64,000 nucleotides of DNA from Rhodocyclus gracilis (GCF_009617575.1 NZ_WIXJ01000007.1:62001-126000); one strand, 5' to 3'; shown: positions 28,756 to 39,489, counted from the first letter of the stretch. Translations and numbers: made by a program. Notes: a model not told the origin generated them from the sequence alone.

Positions 28756-29612
28756 TGAGCATCCTCTCCGACGACGCCCTGCACCGCCTGCTCTCCGACG
28801 ACGCACCCTACGGTGACCTCAGCACCGCGACGCTCGGCATCGGTGCTGTCACGGGGCGCTGCGAATTCCGCGCCCGGCAAGCCATGCGCCTGTGCGGCAG
28901 CGAAGAAGCAGCACGCCTGTGCGAGCTGGCCGGGCTACAGGTTTCCGAACCCGCCCGCTCCGGCACCCCCTTGGCGGCAGACGACCTCATTTTCGTCGCC
29001 ACGGGCACGGCAGCCGCCCTGCACCATGCGTGGAAGACGGCGCAGGTACTGATCGAATGGAGCAGCGGCATCGCCAGCCGCGCAGCGCGGATCGTCGCCG
29101 CCGCCAACGGCGTGACGGTGGCCTGTACGCGCAAGAGCGCGCCAGGAACGAAGGCCCTCTCGGTCAAGGCGGTACGCGCCGGCGGCGCACGCATGCACCG
29201 TCTGGGCCTCTCGGAAACCCTGCTGATCTTCGCCGAGCACCGCGCCTTCCTCAGCGAGACGCCGGGAGAGACCATCGCCCGCCTGCGCCAGCAGGAGCCG
29301 GAAAAACAGATCATGGTCGAAGTCAGCGACATCGCTACCGCCGTGCGCTGGGCAAGGGCGGGCGCGGATGCCTTGCAGCTTGAGAAATTCACGCCGGCGG
29401 CCGTCGCCGAGTGTCGTGCCGCCCTATCGGCGAATGCAGCAAATGCAGCGCATTCAACGCGTGCAACGCGTCCGCTGCTGCTGGCCGCCGCCGGCGGCGT
29501 CGATGCCGACAATGCTGCGGCCTATGTAGCAGCGGGCGCTGGCCTGCTGGTTACCTCCGCCCCTTTCTACGCCCCGCCCTGCGACGTCGCCGTCGCGCTG
29601 TGTGCATGCTGA
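28755..29612 (+). CDS. modD: ModD, quinolinate phosphoribosyltransferase-like protein of mod operons
   Basis: A 285-residue homologue of NadC (nicotinate-nucleotide pyrophosphorylase) of the ModD type. [14 protein letters not shown] opens the domain. [16 protein letters not shown] and [12 protein letters not shown] carry the substrate-contacting basic residues. The reaction of ModD is not established. A low-complexity Ala/Asn/Thr stretch sits near residue 230. It is coupled to the NifX-like gene before it and overlaps the modB start by 7 nt. Confidence 0.92.
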   Translation: MSILSDDALHRLLSDDAPYGDLSTATLGIGAVTGRCEFRARQAMRLCGSEEAARLCELAGLQVSEPARSGTPLAADDLIFVATGTAAALHHAWKTAQVLIEWSSGIASRAARIVAAANGVTVACTRKSAPGTKALSVKAVRAGGARMHRLGLSETLLIFAEHRAFLSETPGETIARLRQQEPEKQIMVEVSDIATAVRWARAGADALQLEKFTPAAVAECRAALSANAANAAHSTRATRPLLLAAAGGVDADNAAAYVAAGAGLLVTSAPFYAPPCDVAVALCAC

Positions 29613-30277
29613 GTCCGGACGACCTCGCCGCCATCGGCCTGACCCTGCGTCTGGCCGGACTGACCACCCTGCTGCTGCTGCTCGTCGGCACGCCCATCGC
29701 CTGGTGGCTGGCGCGCAGCCAGCACTGGCTGAAAGGCCCCATCGGCGCCGTCGTCACCCTGCCGCTGGTCCTGCCGCCGGCCGTGCTCGGTTTCTATCTG
29801 CTGGTACTGCTCGGCCCGGAGGGGCCTCTCGGCCAACTGACGCAAGCACTGGGGCTGGGCCTGCTGCCGTTCACCTTCCCCGGACTGGTGCTGGCCTCGG
29901 CGATCTACTCGATGCCTTTCGTCATTCAGCCCCTGCAACAGGCCTTCGCCGCCATCGGCGACGGGCCGCTGGAAGCGGCAGCGACGCTACGCGCCTCGCC
30001 GCTCGACACGTTTCTCAGCGTCGCCCTGCCGCTCGCCAGACCGGGCTTCATTACCGCCGCTATTCTGGGATTTGCCCACACCGTCGGCGAATTCGGCGTC
30101 GTGCTGATGATCGGCGGCAATATTCCGGGCAAGACACAGGTACTGTCGATGGCCATCTACAACCACGTCGAGGCACTCGAATACGGTCAGGCGCACTGGC
30201 TCGCCGGCGGCATGCTGCTGTTCTCCTTCGTCGTTCTGCTCGCGCTCAATCTGCGCGGCTGGCAGCGCAGCGTATGA
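29606..30277 (+). CDS. modB: ModB, molybdate ABC transporter permease
   Basis: A 223-residue inner-membrane permease of five or six helices. The cytoplasmic loop [25 protein letters not shown] is the EAA motif that docks to ModC (split over residues about 130-154). The ATG at 29606 overlaps the modD stop; no earlier start gives a family-like N-terminus. The stop overlaps the modC start (ATGA). Confidence 0.95.
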   Translation: MLSPDDLAAIGLTLRLAGLTTLLLLLVGTPIAWWLARSQHWLKGPIGAVVTLPLVLPPAVLGFYLLVLLGPEGPLGQLTQALGLGLLPFTFPGLVLASAIYSMPFVIQPLQQAFAAIGDGPLEAAATLRASPLDTFLSVALPLARPGFITAAILGFAHTVGEFGVVLMIGGNIPGKTQVLSMAIYNHVEALEYGQAHWLAGGMLLFSFVVLLALNLRGWQRSV

Positions 30278-31344
30278 GCATCGCCGCCCGCTTTGCCATC
30301 CGCTACGCCGGGTTTTCGCTGACGGCGGAATTCGATCTGCCGGGGCACGGCATCACCGCGCTGTTCGGTCCCTCCGGCTCGGGCAAAAGCACGCTGCTAC
30401 GCGCCATCGCCGGACTCGAACGCTGGCCGGCAAGCCACCTGCGGGTCAACGACAGCGTCTGGCAAGACGCCACCAGCTTTCTGCCGACGCATCGGCGACC
30501 GCTCGGCTACGTCTTTCAGCACGCCAATCTCTTCCCGCACCTGTCGGTCGGGCGCAATCTCGACTACGGCGCGCGGCGTGCCGGCGCCGCCGCCCGCCGC
30601 GTCGTGCGGGACGACATCATCGAACTGCTCGGCATCGGCGCGCTGCTCGAACGCATGCCGGCGCGCCTCTCCGGCGGCGAACAACAGCGCGTTGCCATCG
30701 CCCGCGCACTGCTCACCGGCCCGGAACTGCTGCTGATGGACGAACCGCTGGCCGCACTCGATCTGGCGCGCAAGAACGAAATCCTGCCCTACCTCGAAAC
30801 CCTGCACGACACGCTCGACATTCCCGTGCTCTACGTCAGCCACGCGCCGGACGAAGTGGCGCGCCTGGCCGACCATCTGCTCGTCCTCGACGCCGGCGCC
30901 ATCGTCGCCCAAGGTCCGCTGGCCGAAACGCTGGCGCGCACCGACCTGCCGATTCCGCTCGGCGAGGATGCCGGCGTGGTCCTCGACGCCTACGTGCGCG
31001 AACGCGACGCCCGGTGGCATCTGGCACGCGTCGAGTTCCCCGGAGGCGAGCTGTGGGTGCGCGACGGCGGACAGGCCATCGGCAGCCGCGTGCGCCTGCG
31101 CATCCTCGCCCGCGACGTCAGCATCGCCCTCGAACGCCCGGAAGGCAGCAGCATCATGAACGCGCTGCCGGCGACGGTCGACGAGATCGCCGGCGAACCG
31201 CATCCGGCGCTCGCCCTGGTACGACTGAATGCCGGCAACTCGCCGCTGCTGGCGCGACTGACCCGACGCTCCGCCGATCTCCTCGCGCTGACACCGGGCG
31301 CGTCGGTGTGGGCACAGATCAAGGCCGTCGCGCTGATCGGCTGA
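30274..31344 (+). CDS. modC: ModC, molybdate ABC transporter ATPase
   Basis: A 356-residue ATPase. Walker A is GPSGSGKST (32-40), the Q-loop lies in [15 protein letters not shown], the signature is [16 protein letters not shown], Walker B is [13 protein letters not shown] and the switch His lies in YVSHAPDE. The C-terminal 100 residues hold a Mop/TOBE domain for molybdate. It overlaps modB by 4 nt and is the last gene of the mod unit. The 286-nt gap after it contains C/T-rich sequence, an 8-T run and then the nifE control sites. Confidence 0.97.
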   Translation: MSIAARFAIRYAGFSLTAEFDLPGHGITALFGPSGSGKSTLLRAIAGLERWPASHLRVNDSVWQDATSFLPTHRRPLGYVFQHANLFPHLSVGRNLDYGARRAGAAARRVVRDDIIELLGIGALLERMPARLSGGEQQRVAIARALLTGPELLLMDEPLAALDLARKNEILPYLETLHDTLDIPVLYVSHAPDEVARLADHLLVLDAGAIVAQGPLAETLARTDLPIPLGEDAGVVLDAYVRERDARWHLARVEFPGGELWVRDGGQAIGSRVRLRILARDVSIALERPEGSSIMNALPATVDEIAGEPHPALALVRLNAGNSPLLARLTRRSADLLALTPGASVWAQIKAVALIG

Positions 31345-31519
31345 GCGCTGCGGCGCTGCCGCCCCACTTCTCGGCGCCTCTGCTCCGCGCCTCCTCTCGG
31401 TGCCGTTTTTCCGCCGGCCTCTCAGCTTTTTTTTCGGCATTTCCGCTCGGCCCTGCCGCGCGCGCCTTCCCGCTCGCACCTCTACCGTCACGGCGATGCG
31501 CCACGCCGCCGCCCCGGAT

Positions 31520-31535
31520 TGTCGTCTTTGCGACA
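31520..31535. promoter_or_regulatory. NifA upstream activator site of nifE
   Basis: TGTCGTCTTTGCGACA, TGT-N10-ACA with a 5-bp palindrome on each side, centred about 52 nt before the nifE -24 element. Confidence 0.82.
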
Positions 31536-31578
31536 TCTTATCGCGCGCCACATCTCCACTAAATCATGGGCTTAGCGA

Positions 31579-31594
31579 TGGCACGGCCCTTGCA
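31579..31594 (+). promoter_or_regulatory. Sigma54 promoter of nifE
   Basis: TGGCACGGCCCTTGCA, a full match to TGGCACG-N4-TTGCA. Predicted start near 31605, 26 nt before the nifE ATG. Confidence 0.92.
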
Positions 31595-31630
31595 AAACGG
31601 CAGGAGACAACGGAGAGCGGAGACAACGCC

Positions 31631-33040
31631 ATGAAAACCTCGCACCTCGCCGAACTGCAGAACGAACCGGCGTGCGCGCACAACGCCAAGGAGAAATCCG
31701 GCTGCGCGCGCCCCAAGCCGGGCGCCACCGCCGGCGGCTGCTCCTTCGACGGCGCGCAGATCGCCCTGCTGCCGATTGCCGATGTCGCGCACATCGTGCA
31801 CGGGCCGATTGCCTGCGCCGGCGCCTCCTGGGATAACCGTGGCAGCCGCTCCTCCGGGCCGACGCTCTACAAGATCGGCATGACCACCGACCTCTCCGAG
31901 CAGGATGTGATCATGGGGCGCGGCGAAAAACGCCTCTTTCACGCCATCGCCCAGGCGGTGACGACCTATTCGCCGGCGGCGGTCTTCGTCTACGTCACCT
32001 GCGTCACCGCGCTGATCGGCGACGATGTCGAAGCCGTCTGCAAGGCCGCGCAGCAGCATTGCGGCGTCCCCGTCATCCCGGTCGACTGTGCGGGCTTTTA
32101 CGGCACCAAGAACCTCGGCAACCGGATCGCCGGCGAAGCGATGCTGACGCACGTCATCGGCACGCGCGAGCCGCCGCCGGTGCCGGAACACGCCCAGCGG
32201 GCGGGCATTCGCGTGCACGACATCAGCCTGATCGGCGAATACAACATCGCCGGCGAGTTCTGGCATGTCGCGCCGCTCTTTGACGAACTCGGGCTGCGCA
32301 TTCTCTCCACGCTCTCCGGCGACGCACGCTTTCACGAAGTGCAGACCATGCACCGCGCCGAGGCCAGCATGGTCGTCTGCGCCAAGGCGCTGCTCAACGT
32401 GGCACGCGGCATCGAGGAGCGCTTCGGCGTGCCGTACTTCGAAGGCAGCTTCTACGGCGTCGCCGACATGTCGCAGGCGCTGCGCGCCTTCGCCGACCTC
32501 ATCGACGACGACGATCTGCGCGCGCGCACGGACATCCTCATCGCCCGCGAGGAGGCGCGTGCCAACGCCGCCCTGGCGCCCTGGCGCGAACGCCTGCGGG
32601 GCCGGCGGGTGCTGCTCTACACCGGCGGCGTGAAATCCTGGTCCATCGTCTCCGCCTTGCAGGATCTCGGCATGGAAGTCGTCGCCACCGGCACCAAGAA
32701 GTCGACGGAAGAAGACAAGGCGCGCATCCGCGAGCTGATGGGCGAAAACGCCCGCATGATCGACGACGGCAGCCCGAAAGCGCTGCTCACGGCCTACAAG
32801 GACTACCGCGCCGACGTTCTCATCGCCGGCGGCCGCAACCTGTACACGGCGCTGAAAGCGCGCATTCCCTTCCTCGACATCAACCAGGAACGCGAATTCG
32901 GCTACGCCGGCTACGCCGGTATGAGCGAACTGGCGCGACAACTGGCGCTGACCATCGACAGCCCGGTCTGGCCTGCCGTCCGCAAAGCGCCGCCCTGGGC
33001 CGCCGCGACGGTGCACAACACGCCGCGCGCGCTCGGCTAG
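31631..33040 (+). CDS. nifE: NifE, FeMo-co scaffold alpha-type subunit
   Basis: A 469-residue paralogue of NifD that forms the NifEN scaffold on which NifB-co becomes FeMo-co. [12 protein letters not shown] and the Cys of [14 protein letters not shown] are NifE cluster ligands, with [11 protein letters not shown] the third. It lacks the FeMo-co His and Cys set of NifD, as expected. The ATG at 31631 lies 26 nt after the predicted transcription start. A separate NifA site and sigma54 promoter precede nifN 90-150 nt downstream. Confidence 0.98.
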   Translation: MKTSHLAELQNEPACAHNAKEKSGCARPKPGATAGGCSFDGAQIALLPIADVAHIVHGPIACAGASWDNRGSRSSGPTLYKIGMTTDLSEQDVIMGRGEKRLFHAIAQAVTTYSPAAVFVYVTCVTALIGDDVEAVCKAAQQHCGVPVIPVDCAGFYGTKNLGNRIAGEAMLTHVIGTREPPPVPEHAQRAGIRVHDISLIGEYNIAGEFWHVAPLFDELGLRILSTLSGDARFHEVQTMHRAEASMVVCAKALLNVARGIEERFGVPYFEGSFYGVADMSQALRAFADLIDDDDLRARTDILIAREEARANAALAPWRERLRGRRVLLYTGGVKSWSIVSALQDLGMEVVATGTKKSTEEDKARIRELMGENARMIDDGSPKALLTAYKDYRADVLIAGGRNLYTALKARIPFLDINQEREFGYAGYAGMSELARQLALTIDSPVWPAVRKAPPWAAATVHNTPRALG

Positions 33041-33128
33041 GAAAGCACGCGGCGAAGGCTCGCGGCGCCGAGGACGCGATGGCACGCGGGAACGACACGG
33101 CGTCCCAGCGTCACCCTGATACCGGCAA

Positions 33129-33144
33129 TGTCGCATTCCCGACA
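33129..33144. promoter_or_regulatory. NifA upstream activator site of nifN
   Basis: TGTCGCATTCCCGACA, TGT-N10-ACA with palindromic flanks, 60 nt before the nifN sigma54 element. Confidence 0.8.
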
Positions 33145-33188
33145 GTACGACGAAACGCCAAGCCGCTGATTTAAAGGCACTAAACCCC

Positions 33189-33204
33189 TGGCATGGTGCT
33201 TGCG
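33189..33204 (+). promoter_or_regulatory. Sigma54 promoter of nifN
   Basis: TGGCATGGTGCTTGCG, GG-N10-GC with TTGC, in the 201-nt nifE-nifN gap. Predicted start near 33215, 27 nt before the nifN ATG. Confidence 0.88.
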
Positions 33205-33241
33205 AAAGCACTAGCAACCCACCCTTGTGTGACGAACAACC

Positions 33242-34615
33242 ATGGCCGAGATCGTAAAGAAAGCAAAGCCGCTGACGGTCAACCCGCTGAAGGCCAGCCA
33301 GCCGATGGGGGCCGCGCTGGCGTTTCTCGGGCTACGCGATGCCATCCCGCTATTGCACGGATCGCAAGGGTGTACGGCCTTCGGCAAGGTCTTCTTCGTT
33401 CGCCATTTCCGCGAACCGATCCCGCTACAGACGACGGCGATGGACCTCGTCAGCACGATCATGAACGCCGACGAGAACGTACTCGCCGGACTGAAAGCAC
33501 TGTGCGAAAAAAGCCAGCCGCAGGTGATCGGCCTGGCGACGACCGGCCTGTCTGAAACGCAAGGCACCGATATTCACTCGCTGGTGACGCGCTTTCGCAC
33601 GACCTGCCCGCAGTTCGCGCACGTCGCCATCGTGCCGGTCAACACGCCCGACTACGTCGGCTCGCTCGAAAGCGGCTTCGCGCTAGCGGTGGAAGCGATG
33701 ATCGACACGCTGGTGCCCGCCTCGAACAGCGTCGGGCGCCGCCGGCAGGTCAACGTGCTGGCCTCGTCGATGCTGACGCCCGGCGATCTCGAGCAGATCC
33801 GCGAGTGGATCGAGTCCTTCGGTCTGCGCGCCGTGCTGCTGCCCGACCTTGGCGACTCGCTCGACGGACATCTCGTCGACGCCGAGAACACGCCCCTGAC
33901 ACTCGGCGGCACCCCGCGCGGCGACATTGACAGCCTGGGCGAATCGCTCGCCACGCTCGTCATCGGTCGTTCGCTCGCTCGGGCCGCCGACCTGCTGCGC
34001 GAACGCACGGGCGTCCCCGACCTGCGCTTTGACCACCTGCTCGGACTCGATGCCTGCGACGCCTTCACCGACGCGCTGGCGACGCTCGCCGGCATCGCCG
34101 TCCCCGAACGGATCGAACGGCAACGGACGCAATTGCAGGACGCCATGGTCGATACCCACTTCATGACCGGCTTCACGCGCATTGCACTGGCACTCGACCC
34201 CGACGCGCTGCTCGCCTTTGGCGGATTTCTCAGCGGCGTCGGCGCCGAGATCGTCGCCGCCGTGGCGCCCACCCGCGCCGACGGCCTGGCGCAGATGCCC
34301 TGCGCGAGCGTGCGCATTGGCGATCTTGCCGACCTCGAAGAGGCCGCCCGGCAGGCCAACGCGCAGATCCTCATCGCCAGCTCGCACGCCGCCGCGACCG
34401 CGCAGTCGCTGGGCATTCCGCTGTGGCGAGCCGGTTTCCCGCAATACGACTTCGTCGGTGGCTACGCCCGCGTCTGGGTCGGCTACCGCGGCGCGCGGCA
34501 AGCCTTGTTTGACCTCGCGAACCTTGTCCTGGGGCACCACCATGAGATTCCCGTCTACCGCTCGATCTACCGTGACGACGGCGCGCAAGATCCAGCTCGC
34601 CTGGTCTGCCACTGA
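33242..34615 (+). CDS. nifN: NifN, FeMo-co scaffold beta-type subunit
   Basis: A 457-residue paralogue of NifK and partner of NifE. The N-terminus has [17 protein letters not shown] and the Cys-bearing [18 protein letters not shown], the usual NifN cluster region. [14 protein letters not shown] is family-typical. The ATG at 33242 has little Shine-Dalgarno but is fixed by the conserved start and by the promoter at 33189. nifX follows after 13 nt. Confidence 0.97.
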   Translation: MAEIVKKAKPLTVNPLKASQPMGAALAFLGLRDAIPLLHGSQGCTAFGKVFFVRHFREPIPLQTTAMDLVSTIMNADENVLAGLKALCEKSQPQVIGLATTGLSETQGTDIHSLVTRFRTTCPQFAHVAIVPVNTPDYVGSLESGFALAVEAMIDTLVPASNSVGRRRQVNVLASSMLTPGDLEQIREWIESFGLRAVLLPDLGDSLDGHLVDAENTPLTLGGTPRGDIDSLGESLATLVIGRSLARAADLLRERTGVPDLRFDHLLGLDACDAFTDALATLAGIAVPERIERQRTQLQDAMVDTHFMTGFTRIALALDPDALLAFGGFLSGVGAEIVAAVAPTRADGLAQMPCASVRIGDLADLEEAARQANAQILIASSHAAATAQSLGIPLWRAGFPQYDFVGGYARVWVGYRGARQALFDLANLVLGHHHEIPVYRSIYRDDGAQDPARLVCH

Positions 34616-34628
34616 GGCCGTGCCGAGC

Positions 34629-35126
34629 ATGCTGAAGGTCGCCTTCGCCACTTCCGACCGTGCCTCGGCCAACGAGCACTTCGGCGCCGCCAGCGGCTTT
34701 GCCGTGTACGCCATCGACGGCGAACACGCACGGCTCGTCGAAGTCGCCGAGTTTTCCGAATCGGCAGAGCCACTTACCTCCGCGTGCCCGGCACCGGTGG
34801 GCGAGGAGGCACCGCAGGCTGGCCATGACAACAATGGCCGTGGCGGCAGCGGACATAGCGAGAGCCGTCTCGCCACCAAAATCGCCGCCCTCGAAGGCTG
34901 CGCCGCCGTTTACTGCCTCGCCGTCGGCGGCTCGGCCGCGCGGCAGCTGCTGGCGCGCGGCATCCACCCCGTCCGCCTCGACGCTGCAGAAAGCATCGAC
35001 GCCCTGCTCATAAAGCTGCGCGCCGCCATCCGCGAAGGCAGCGTGCCCTGGCTCACGACGGCAGTGCACCGCGCCCGCGACAGCGCCCGCTTTGAGCGCA
35101 TGGCCGCCGAGAGATGGGAGGAATGA
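34629..35126 (+). CDS. nifX: NifX, FeMo-co / NifB-co carrier
   Basis: A 165-residue protein of the NifX fold (LKVAFATSDRASANEHFGAASGFAVY, with the conserved HFG). It binds NifB-co or the VK-cluster and buffers cofactor flow to NifEN. A hydrophilic Gly/Asn/Ser insertion (about residues 48-78) separates the two halves of the domain and is not typical. The ATG at 34629 lies 13 nt after nifN. Confidence 0.93.
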   Translation: MLKVAFATSDRASANEHFGAASGFAVYAIDGEHARLVEVAEFSESAEPLTSACPAPVGEEAPQAGHDNNGRGGSGHSESRLATKIAALEGCAAVYCLAVGGSAARQLLARGIHPVRLDAAESIDALLIKLRAAIREGSVPWLTTAVHRARDSARFERMAAERWEE

Positions 35127-35218
35127 TGCCACGCCGCGCCCGACACTCTCGCCACGCTATGCGCCACCTGCCCTGACCACTTCCCACCCGACGCCCCGCT
35201 TACCTCCGGAGAACATCG

Positions 35219-35683
35219 ATGAGCACCCTCACCCGCGAACGCGACCCCATTCTGGATACCGACTTCATCAAGGAGATGATCCGGCAGATGCGGGCGCTCG
35301 ACAGCTACGGCACCTACGACGGCCAGCCGGTCGAGAAACTTCTGGAGCCGCTGATCCTGACGCGCGAACGCAAGGCGCAGATTCCGCTGATCGGCGATCC
35401 GGATGAACAGACCGTCGCCAGCCTCAAGGCCTTCTACAACGCCATCGCCACGCTGATCGAAAAGGAATGCGGCCTGATGGCGGTGCCGCTGGTGCATCTG
35501 TCGCACGAAGGTTTCGGTCGCGCCCTGATCACCGTCGGCAAGCTCGTCGTCAGCGACCGCACGCTGCGCGACGTACACCGCTTCGGCTTCGAAAGCCTGT
35601 CGAAGATGAAAACCGAGGCCGACAAGATTCTCGCCGTCGCCCTGTCGGTCGTCAGCGAACACGCCGACGTCGCCGGCATGTGA
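35219..35683 (+). CDS. NifX-associated nitrogen fixation protein (DUF269)
   Basis: A 154-residue protein that closely matches the DUF269 family found after nifX in most Mo-nitrogenase clusters (FIKEMIRQMRALDSYGTYDG; RDVHRFGFESLSKM). Its biochemical role is not known. The ATG at 35219 has CCGGAGAA upstream. It follows nifX after 92 nt with no promoter visible and is 7 nt before the next gene. Confidence 0.94.
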   Translation: MSTLTRERDPILDTDFIKEMIRQMRALDSYGTYDGQPVEKLLEPLILTRERKAQIPLIGDPDEQTVASLKAFYNAIATLIEKECGLMAVPLVHLSHEGFGRALITVGKLVVSDRTLRDVHRFGFESLSKMKTEADKILAVALSVVSEHADVAGM

Positions 35684-35690
35684 GTCCGCC

Positions 35691-35909
35691 ATGAGCGACG
35701 ACGAACTCCGCGCGCGCGAGCAGGACGTGAAACGCCTCAAGCGCATCGCCTCCGAGTGGGCCGGACAACTGCACGATCTGGTCGAAGACCGACTGCCGGC
35801 GGCCTACGCCGAGCTTCCCGAGATTTCCCGCGCCACCTACGACGCCTGCAAGGCCTGGGCTGACGCGGTCGCAACCCTCAATGCACTCCATACCTCCGAG
35901 AAAGGATAA
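35691..35909 (+). CDS. CCE_0567-type (DUF683) nif-associated metal-binding protein
   Basis: A 72-residue helical-hairpin protein (LRAREQDVKRLKRIASEWAG, then DLVEDRLP and AYAELPEISRATYDACKAWA). The family is encoded in nif clusters between the DUF269 gene and fdxB, and one structure shows a metal-binding four-helix dimer. Function unknown. It is coupled tightly: 7 nt after DUF269 and 3 nt before fdxB. Confidence 0.92.
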   Translation: MSDDELRAREQDVKRLKRIASEWAGQLHDLVEDRLPAAYAELPEISRATYDACKAWADAVATLNALHTSEKG

Positions 35910-35912
35910 GAC

Positions 35913-36188
35913 ATGGCAAACGCAGTGACGCGGGGCGGCACCCCCTGGACCCCTCTCTACGTAGATGCAATCAACCCGAAGAACTGCATCGGCTGCGGCC
36001 GCTGCTACAAGGTTTGCCCACGCGACGTGCTGACGCTCGTCGATCGTGGCGACGACGACATGGACGACGACTGGGACGACGAAGACGCCAAGGCGCTGAT
36101 GAGCGTCAAGGATGCGCAAGACTGCATCGGCTGCGGCGCCTGCGGACGTACCTGTCCGAAGAGTTGCTTCACCTTCGTCGCCGCCTGA
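35913..36188 (+). CDS. fdxB: FdxB, nif-specific ferredoxin III
   Basis: A 91-residue 2[4Fe-4S] ferredoxin with Cys25/28/31/35 and Cys71/74/77/81 and an acidic insert DDDMDDDWDDED (47-58) between the clusters, the mark of the FdxB group. It starts 3 nt after the DUF683 gene. The usual view is an electron donor for cofactor assembly rather than the main nitrogenase donor. Confidence 0.96.
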   Translation: MANAVTRGGTPWTPLYVDAINPKNCIGCGRCYKVCPRDVLTLVDRGDDDMDDDWDDEDAKALMSVKDAQDCIGCGACGRTCPKSCFTFVAA

Positions 36189-36281
36189 GCGCGGCCACGT
36201 CACGCGGCGGGCGAAGGCAGGAAACGCCGGCAGGCGCGGCGCTGACCCGCCGGCCGCCTTTCGCGATTCAAGGAGATCATC

Positions 36282-37190
36282 ATGTGGGATTACTCGGACA
36301 AGGTTCGCGAACACTTCTTCAACCCGCGCAATGCCGGTCTGCTCGACGGTGCCAATGCGGTCGGCGATGTCGGCTCGATCAAGTGCGGTGACGCACTGCG
36401 CCTGATGCTCAAGGTCGACCCGGCGAGCGAACGCATTCTCGACGCCAGCTTCCAGACCTTCGGCTGCGGCTCGGCCATCGCCTCCTCGTCGGCGCTGACC
36501 GAAATGGTCAAGGGCAAGACGCTCGACGAAGCCCTGACCGTCAGCAATCAGGACATTGCCGACTTTCTCGATGGTTTGCCGCCAGAGAAAATGCACTGTT
36601 CGGTGATGGGCCGCGAAGCCCTGCAAGCCGCCGTCGCCAACTATCGCGGCGAGGCCTGGCAAGACGCCCACGCCGAGGGCGCGCTGGTCTGCAAGTGCTT
36701 TGCCGTCGACTCGGTCCTGATCGAGGACGTGGTGCGCGCCAACGGCCTGACGACCGTCGAACAGGTGTCCAATTACACCAAGGCCGGCGGCGGCTGCGCC
36801 TCCTGCCACGAAGGCATCGAAGAGATCCTCGCCAAGGTCGCGGCCGAACGCTGCACGGCGCCCACCGCCGAAACCAAACGCTGCGAGCCGGCGCCGGTCG
36901 CCGCCAGCGCGGCGAGCCCGGCTCCAACGGCCCGCCTGACCAACTTTCAGCGCATGCGCAAGATCGAGGAAACCGTCGAGTCGATCCGCCCGATGCTGCA
37001 ACGCGATCACGGCGACATCGAGATCGTCGAAGTCGACGGCAAGAACATCTACGTCAATCTGAAAGGCGCCTGCCAGGGCTGCATGCTCGAAGCGTCGACG
37101 CTGAACGGCATCCAGACCCGTCTGGTCGAGGAGCTCGGCGAATTCGTCCGCCTCCTGCCGGCCAGCATGCTCGGACGGGCGCTGTCATGA
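36282..37190 (+). CDS. nifU: NifU, Fe-S cluster scaffold
   Basis: A 302-residue three-domain scaffold. The N-terminal IscU-like domain has cluster Cys35, Cys62 and Cys106. The central [2Fe-2S] domain has Cys137, 139, 172 and 175. The C-terminal Nfu domain has GACQGCML near residue 260. It assembles [4Fe-4S] clusters for NifH, NifB and NifEN with sulfur from NifS. The 93-nt gap after fdxB has an AAGGAG ribosome site but no sigma54 element. The stop overlaps the nifS start (ATGA). Confidence 0.98.
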   Translation: MWDYSDKVREHFFNPRNAGLLDGANAVGDVGSIKCGDALRLMLKVDPASERILDASFQTFGCGSAIASSSALTEMVKGKTLDEALTVSNQDIADFLDGLPPEKMHCSVMGREALQAAVANYRGEAWQDAHAEGALVCKCFAVDSVLIEDVVRANGLTTVEQVSNYTKAGGGCASCHEGIEEILAKVAAERCTAPTAETKRCEPAPVAASAASPAPTARLTNFQRMRKIEETVESIRPMLQRDHGDIEIVEVDGKNIYVNLKGACQGCMLEASTLNGIQTRLVEELGEFVRLLPASMLGRALS

Positions 37191-38395
37191 CACCGATCTA
37201 TCTCGACAACAACGCGACGACCGCCTGCGATCCGGCGGTCGTCGCGGCCATGCTGCCGTATTTCACCGAGCAGTTCGGCAACCCCTCGTCGATGCACAGT
37301 TTTGGCAACAAGGTCGGCCTGGCCATCAAGGGCGCGCGCGAAAGCGTGCAGGCGCTGCTTGGCGCCGAACACGACTCGGAAATCATCTTCACCTCGTGCG
37401 GCACCGAATCCGACTCGACGGCCATCCTGTCGGCACTGCGCGCGCAGCCGGAGCGCAACCAGATCATCACCACCGTCGTCGAGCACCCGGCGATCCTCGC
37501 CCTCTGCGAACAGCTGGAAAAAGACGGCTACGTCGTCACGCGTCTCGGCGTCGACAAGCGCGGCCGCCTCGACCTCGACGCATACCGCGCCGCGCTCGGT
37601 CCGCGCACCGCCATCGTCTCGGTGATGTGGGCGAACAACGAGACGGGAACGCTGTTCCCGGTCGAGGCCATGGCCGAACTGGCACACGCGGCCGGCGCCC
37701 AGTTTCACACCGACGCCGTGCAGGCCGTCGGCAAACTGCCGATGGATCTCAAGCGCACGCAGATCGACATGCTGTCGCTCTCCGGCCACAAGCTGCACGC
37801 ACCGAAAGGCATCGGCGTGCTCTATCTGCGCCGCGGCACGCGCTTTCGCCCCTTCCTGCGCGGCGGGCACCAGGAACGTGGCCGACGCGCCGGCACCGAA
37901 AACACCGCCTCGATCGTCGGTCTCGGCGTCGCCGCCGCGCTGGCAAAAAACGCGATTGCTACCGAAAACAGCACGGTGCGCCGCCTGCGCGACCGTCTGG
38001 AAGCGGGCATTCTGGCGCAGGTGTCGAACGCCTTCGTCACCGGCGACATCAGCAACCGGCTCCCCAACACCAGCAACATCGCCTTCGAATTCATCGAAGG
38101 CGAAGCCATCCTGCTGCTGCTGAATAAACTCGGGATCGCCGCCTCGTCCGGCTCGGCCTGCACCTCCGGCTCGCTCGAACCGTCGCACGTCATGCGCGCC
38201 ATGGGCATTCCCTACACCGCCGCGCACGGCACGACGCGCTTCTCGCTTTCGCGCTTCACGACGGAAGCCGAAATCGACCGCGTCATCGCCGCCATCCCGC
38301 CGATCATCGCCCAACTGCGCAAGATTTCGCCCTACTGGGGCGAACAGGGCCCGCTTGCCAACGCCGACGAAAGCTTCGCGCCGCAATACTCGTAA
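37187..38395 (+). CDS. nifS: NifS, cysteine desulfurase
   Basis: A 402-residue PLP enzyme that takes sulfur from cysteine for NifU. The PLP Lys is K202 in [12 protein letters not shown], and the catalytic Cys is C325 in [10 protein letters not shown]. The opening IYLDNNATT is typical of the NifS/IscS group. It overlaps nifU by 4 nt and is the last recognisable nif gene. The next gene, zapD, faces it. Confidence 0.98.
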   Translation: MTPIYLDNNATTACDPAVVAAMLPYFTEQFGNPSSMHSFGNKVGLAIKGARESVQALLGAEHDSEIIFTSCGTESDSTAILSALRAQPERNQIITTVVEHPAILALCEQLEKDGYVVTRLGVDKRGRLDLDAYRAALGPRTAIVSVMWANNETGTLFPVEAMAELAHAAGAQFHTDAVQAVGKLPMDLKRTQIDMLSLSGHKLHAPKGIGVLYLRRGTRFRPFLRGGHQERGRRAGTENTASIVGLGVAAALAKNAIATENSTVRRLRDRLEAGILAQVSNAFVTGDISNRLPNTSNIAFEFIEGEAILLLLNKLGIAASSGSACTSGSLEPSHVMRAMGIPYTAAHGTTRFSLSRFTTEAEIDRVIAAIPPIIAQLRKISPYWGEQGPLANADESFAPQYS

Positions 38396-38422
38396 CTGCG
38401 CTGCACACCGCGGCAAGCCCTA

Positions 38423-38449
38423 CCCGCCCGGTCATCGCTGACGGGCGGG
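38423..38449. terminator. Hairpin after nifS
   Basis: A perfect 8-bp stem CCCGCCCG/CGGGCGGG with an 11-nt loop starts 27 nt after the nifS stop. It is a candidate end of the nifUS message; no T-run. The rest of the 280-nt gap to zapD is purine-rich and holds no gene I can support. Confidence 0.5.
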
Positions 38450-38675
38450 AGGTAGCGGCAGGCAAGATACGAGGAAGAAGGGGCGAGAGGAAGGCGCGGG
38501 GGAATACCCGGCGCGAGTTGGCGACTGCTGGCGTGCAGCGGGGCAAAGCGGAACCGGGAAGGAAAACCGAGTTAGAAGAAACGGGGCGGAGAATCGGCGC
38601 GCAGATGCAGCGGAAACCTCACCAACAGTGCGTAGCAGGCGCCTCGACAGCTAGGGCGGCGGCCACGCTGCCTGA

Positions 38676-39431
38676 TTACAGGTTACAGAAGGTCAGATCG
38701 AAGTCGACATCGCTGTCGCAGGGGCGCGGACGATGGTCGCCGTCGGCGCGGGCGAAGCGGATGTTCAGCGCGTATTTGTTGGCGCTGATTTCCGGCACAT
38801 AGGCGTCGCTGAGCTTCACCGAGACACGCACCATCTGCGTCGTGCTGCCGCCCAGCATCAACTGAAAGGCGCCGCCCTTGGCGACGTTTTCTTCCGGATG
38901 GCCGCTGGCACGCAGCAGGCGCAAAACGATCACCAGACCGTCGCGCAAAGGCAAGAGCGGCTTGATCCAGGCATCGAGCGCACGACGCCGCTGCTCGGCC
39001 GTCTGGTTCAACCAGAAGTGGTAAGACGGCAAATCGAATTCGCAGACACCGCCGGGAATCGCCGCCCGGCTGCGAATGCTCATCAGCCAGTCGTTCTCGC
39101 GCAGATGCTGACCGATCTTGCCGGTCATCGACAGGAGCGCCGCCGATGCCTGCTCGATCTCGTACAAGGCGCCGGACAGGGCTTCCTCGGAGATGTCGGG
39201 ATTGTTGCGATAAGCGATCAGGGTCTGACGCTGCCGCTCCAGCTCCTGAATCAGATCGAGCTTGAGATCGGCGCGACCGGCAACTTCGAGGATTTCAAAC
39301 AAGGTCACCAGCGCAACGTGGTGCTCCAGGGCACCGTCGTTCTGCATGAAATGCGCAGACTTGTCGAACAAATCCTCCAGACGCAGCAATGTGCGTATGC
39401 GTTCGTTGAAAGGATATTCGTAAGTAATCAC
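38676..39431 (-). CDS. zapD: ZapD, FtsZ-ring bundling protein
   Basis: A 251-residue cytoplasmic cell-division factor (former DUF1342). It opens ITYEYPFNERIRTLLRLEDLF and contains the conserved YHFWLNQ and GGSTTQMVRV regions. It cross-links FtsZ filaments. It converges on nifS and marks the change to housekeeping genes. coaE lies just upstream, an order common in beta- and gammaproteobacteria. Confidence 0.96.
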   Translation of the reverse strand: MITYEYPFNERIRTLLRLEDLFDKSAHFMQNDGALEHHVALVTLFEILEVAGRADLKLDLIQELERQRQTLIAYRNNPDISEEALSGALYEIEQASAALLSMTGKIGQHLRENDWLMSIRSRAAIPGGVCEFDLPSYHFWLNQTAEQRRRALDAWIKPLLPLRDGLVIVLRLLRASGHPEENVAKGGAFQLMLGGSTTQMVRVSVKLSDAYVPEISANKYALNIRFARADGDHRPRPCDSDVDFDLTFCNL

Positions 39432-39489
39432 GCAGCCGTCGCCAGTCTCGCGGAAAGTGCCCGAATTCTGAACTGTTTACGCGAAAAGC

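Noticed and set aside
31345-31440. 8-T run after modC as a terminator
   Set aside because: No convincing stem precedes the T-run on the coding strand.
38450-38675. Short open frame (38518-38802) after nifS
   Set aside because: It runs into zapD on the other strand and has no ribosome site or recognisable domain.
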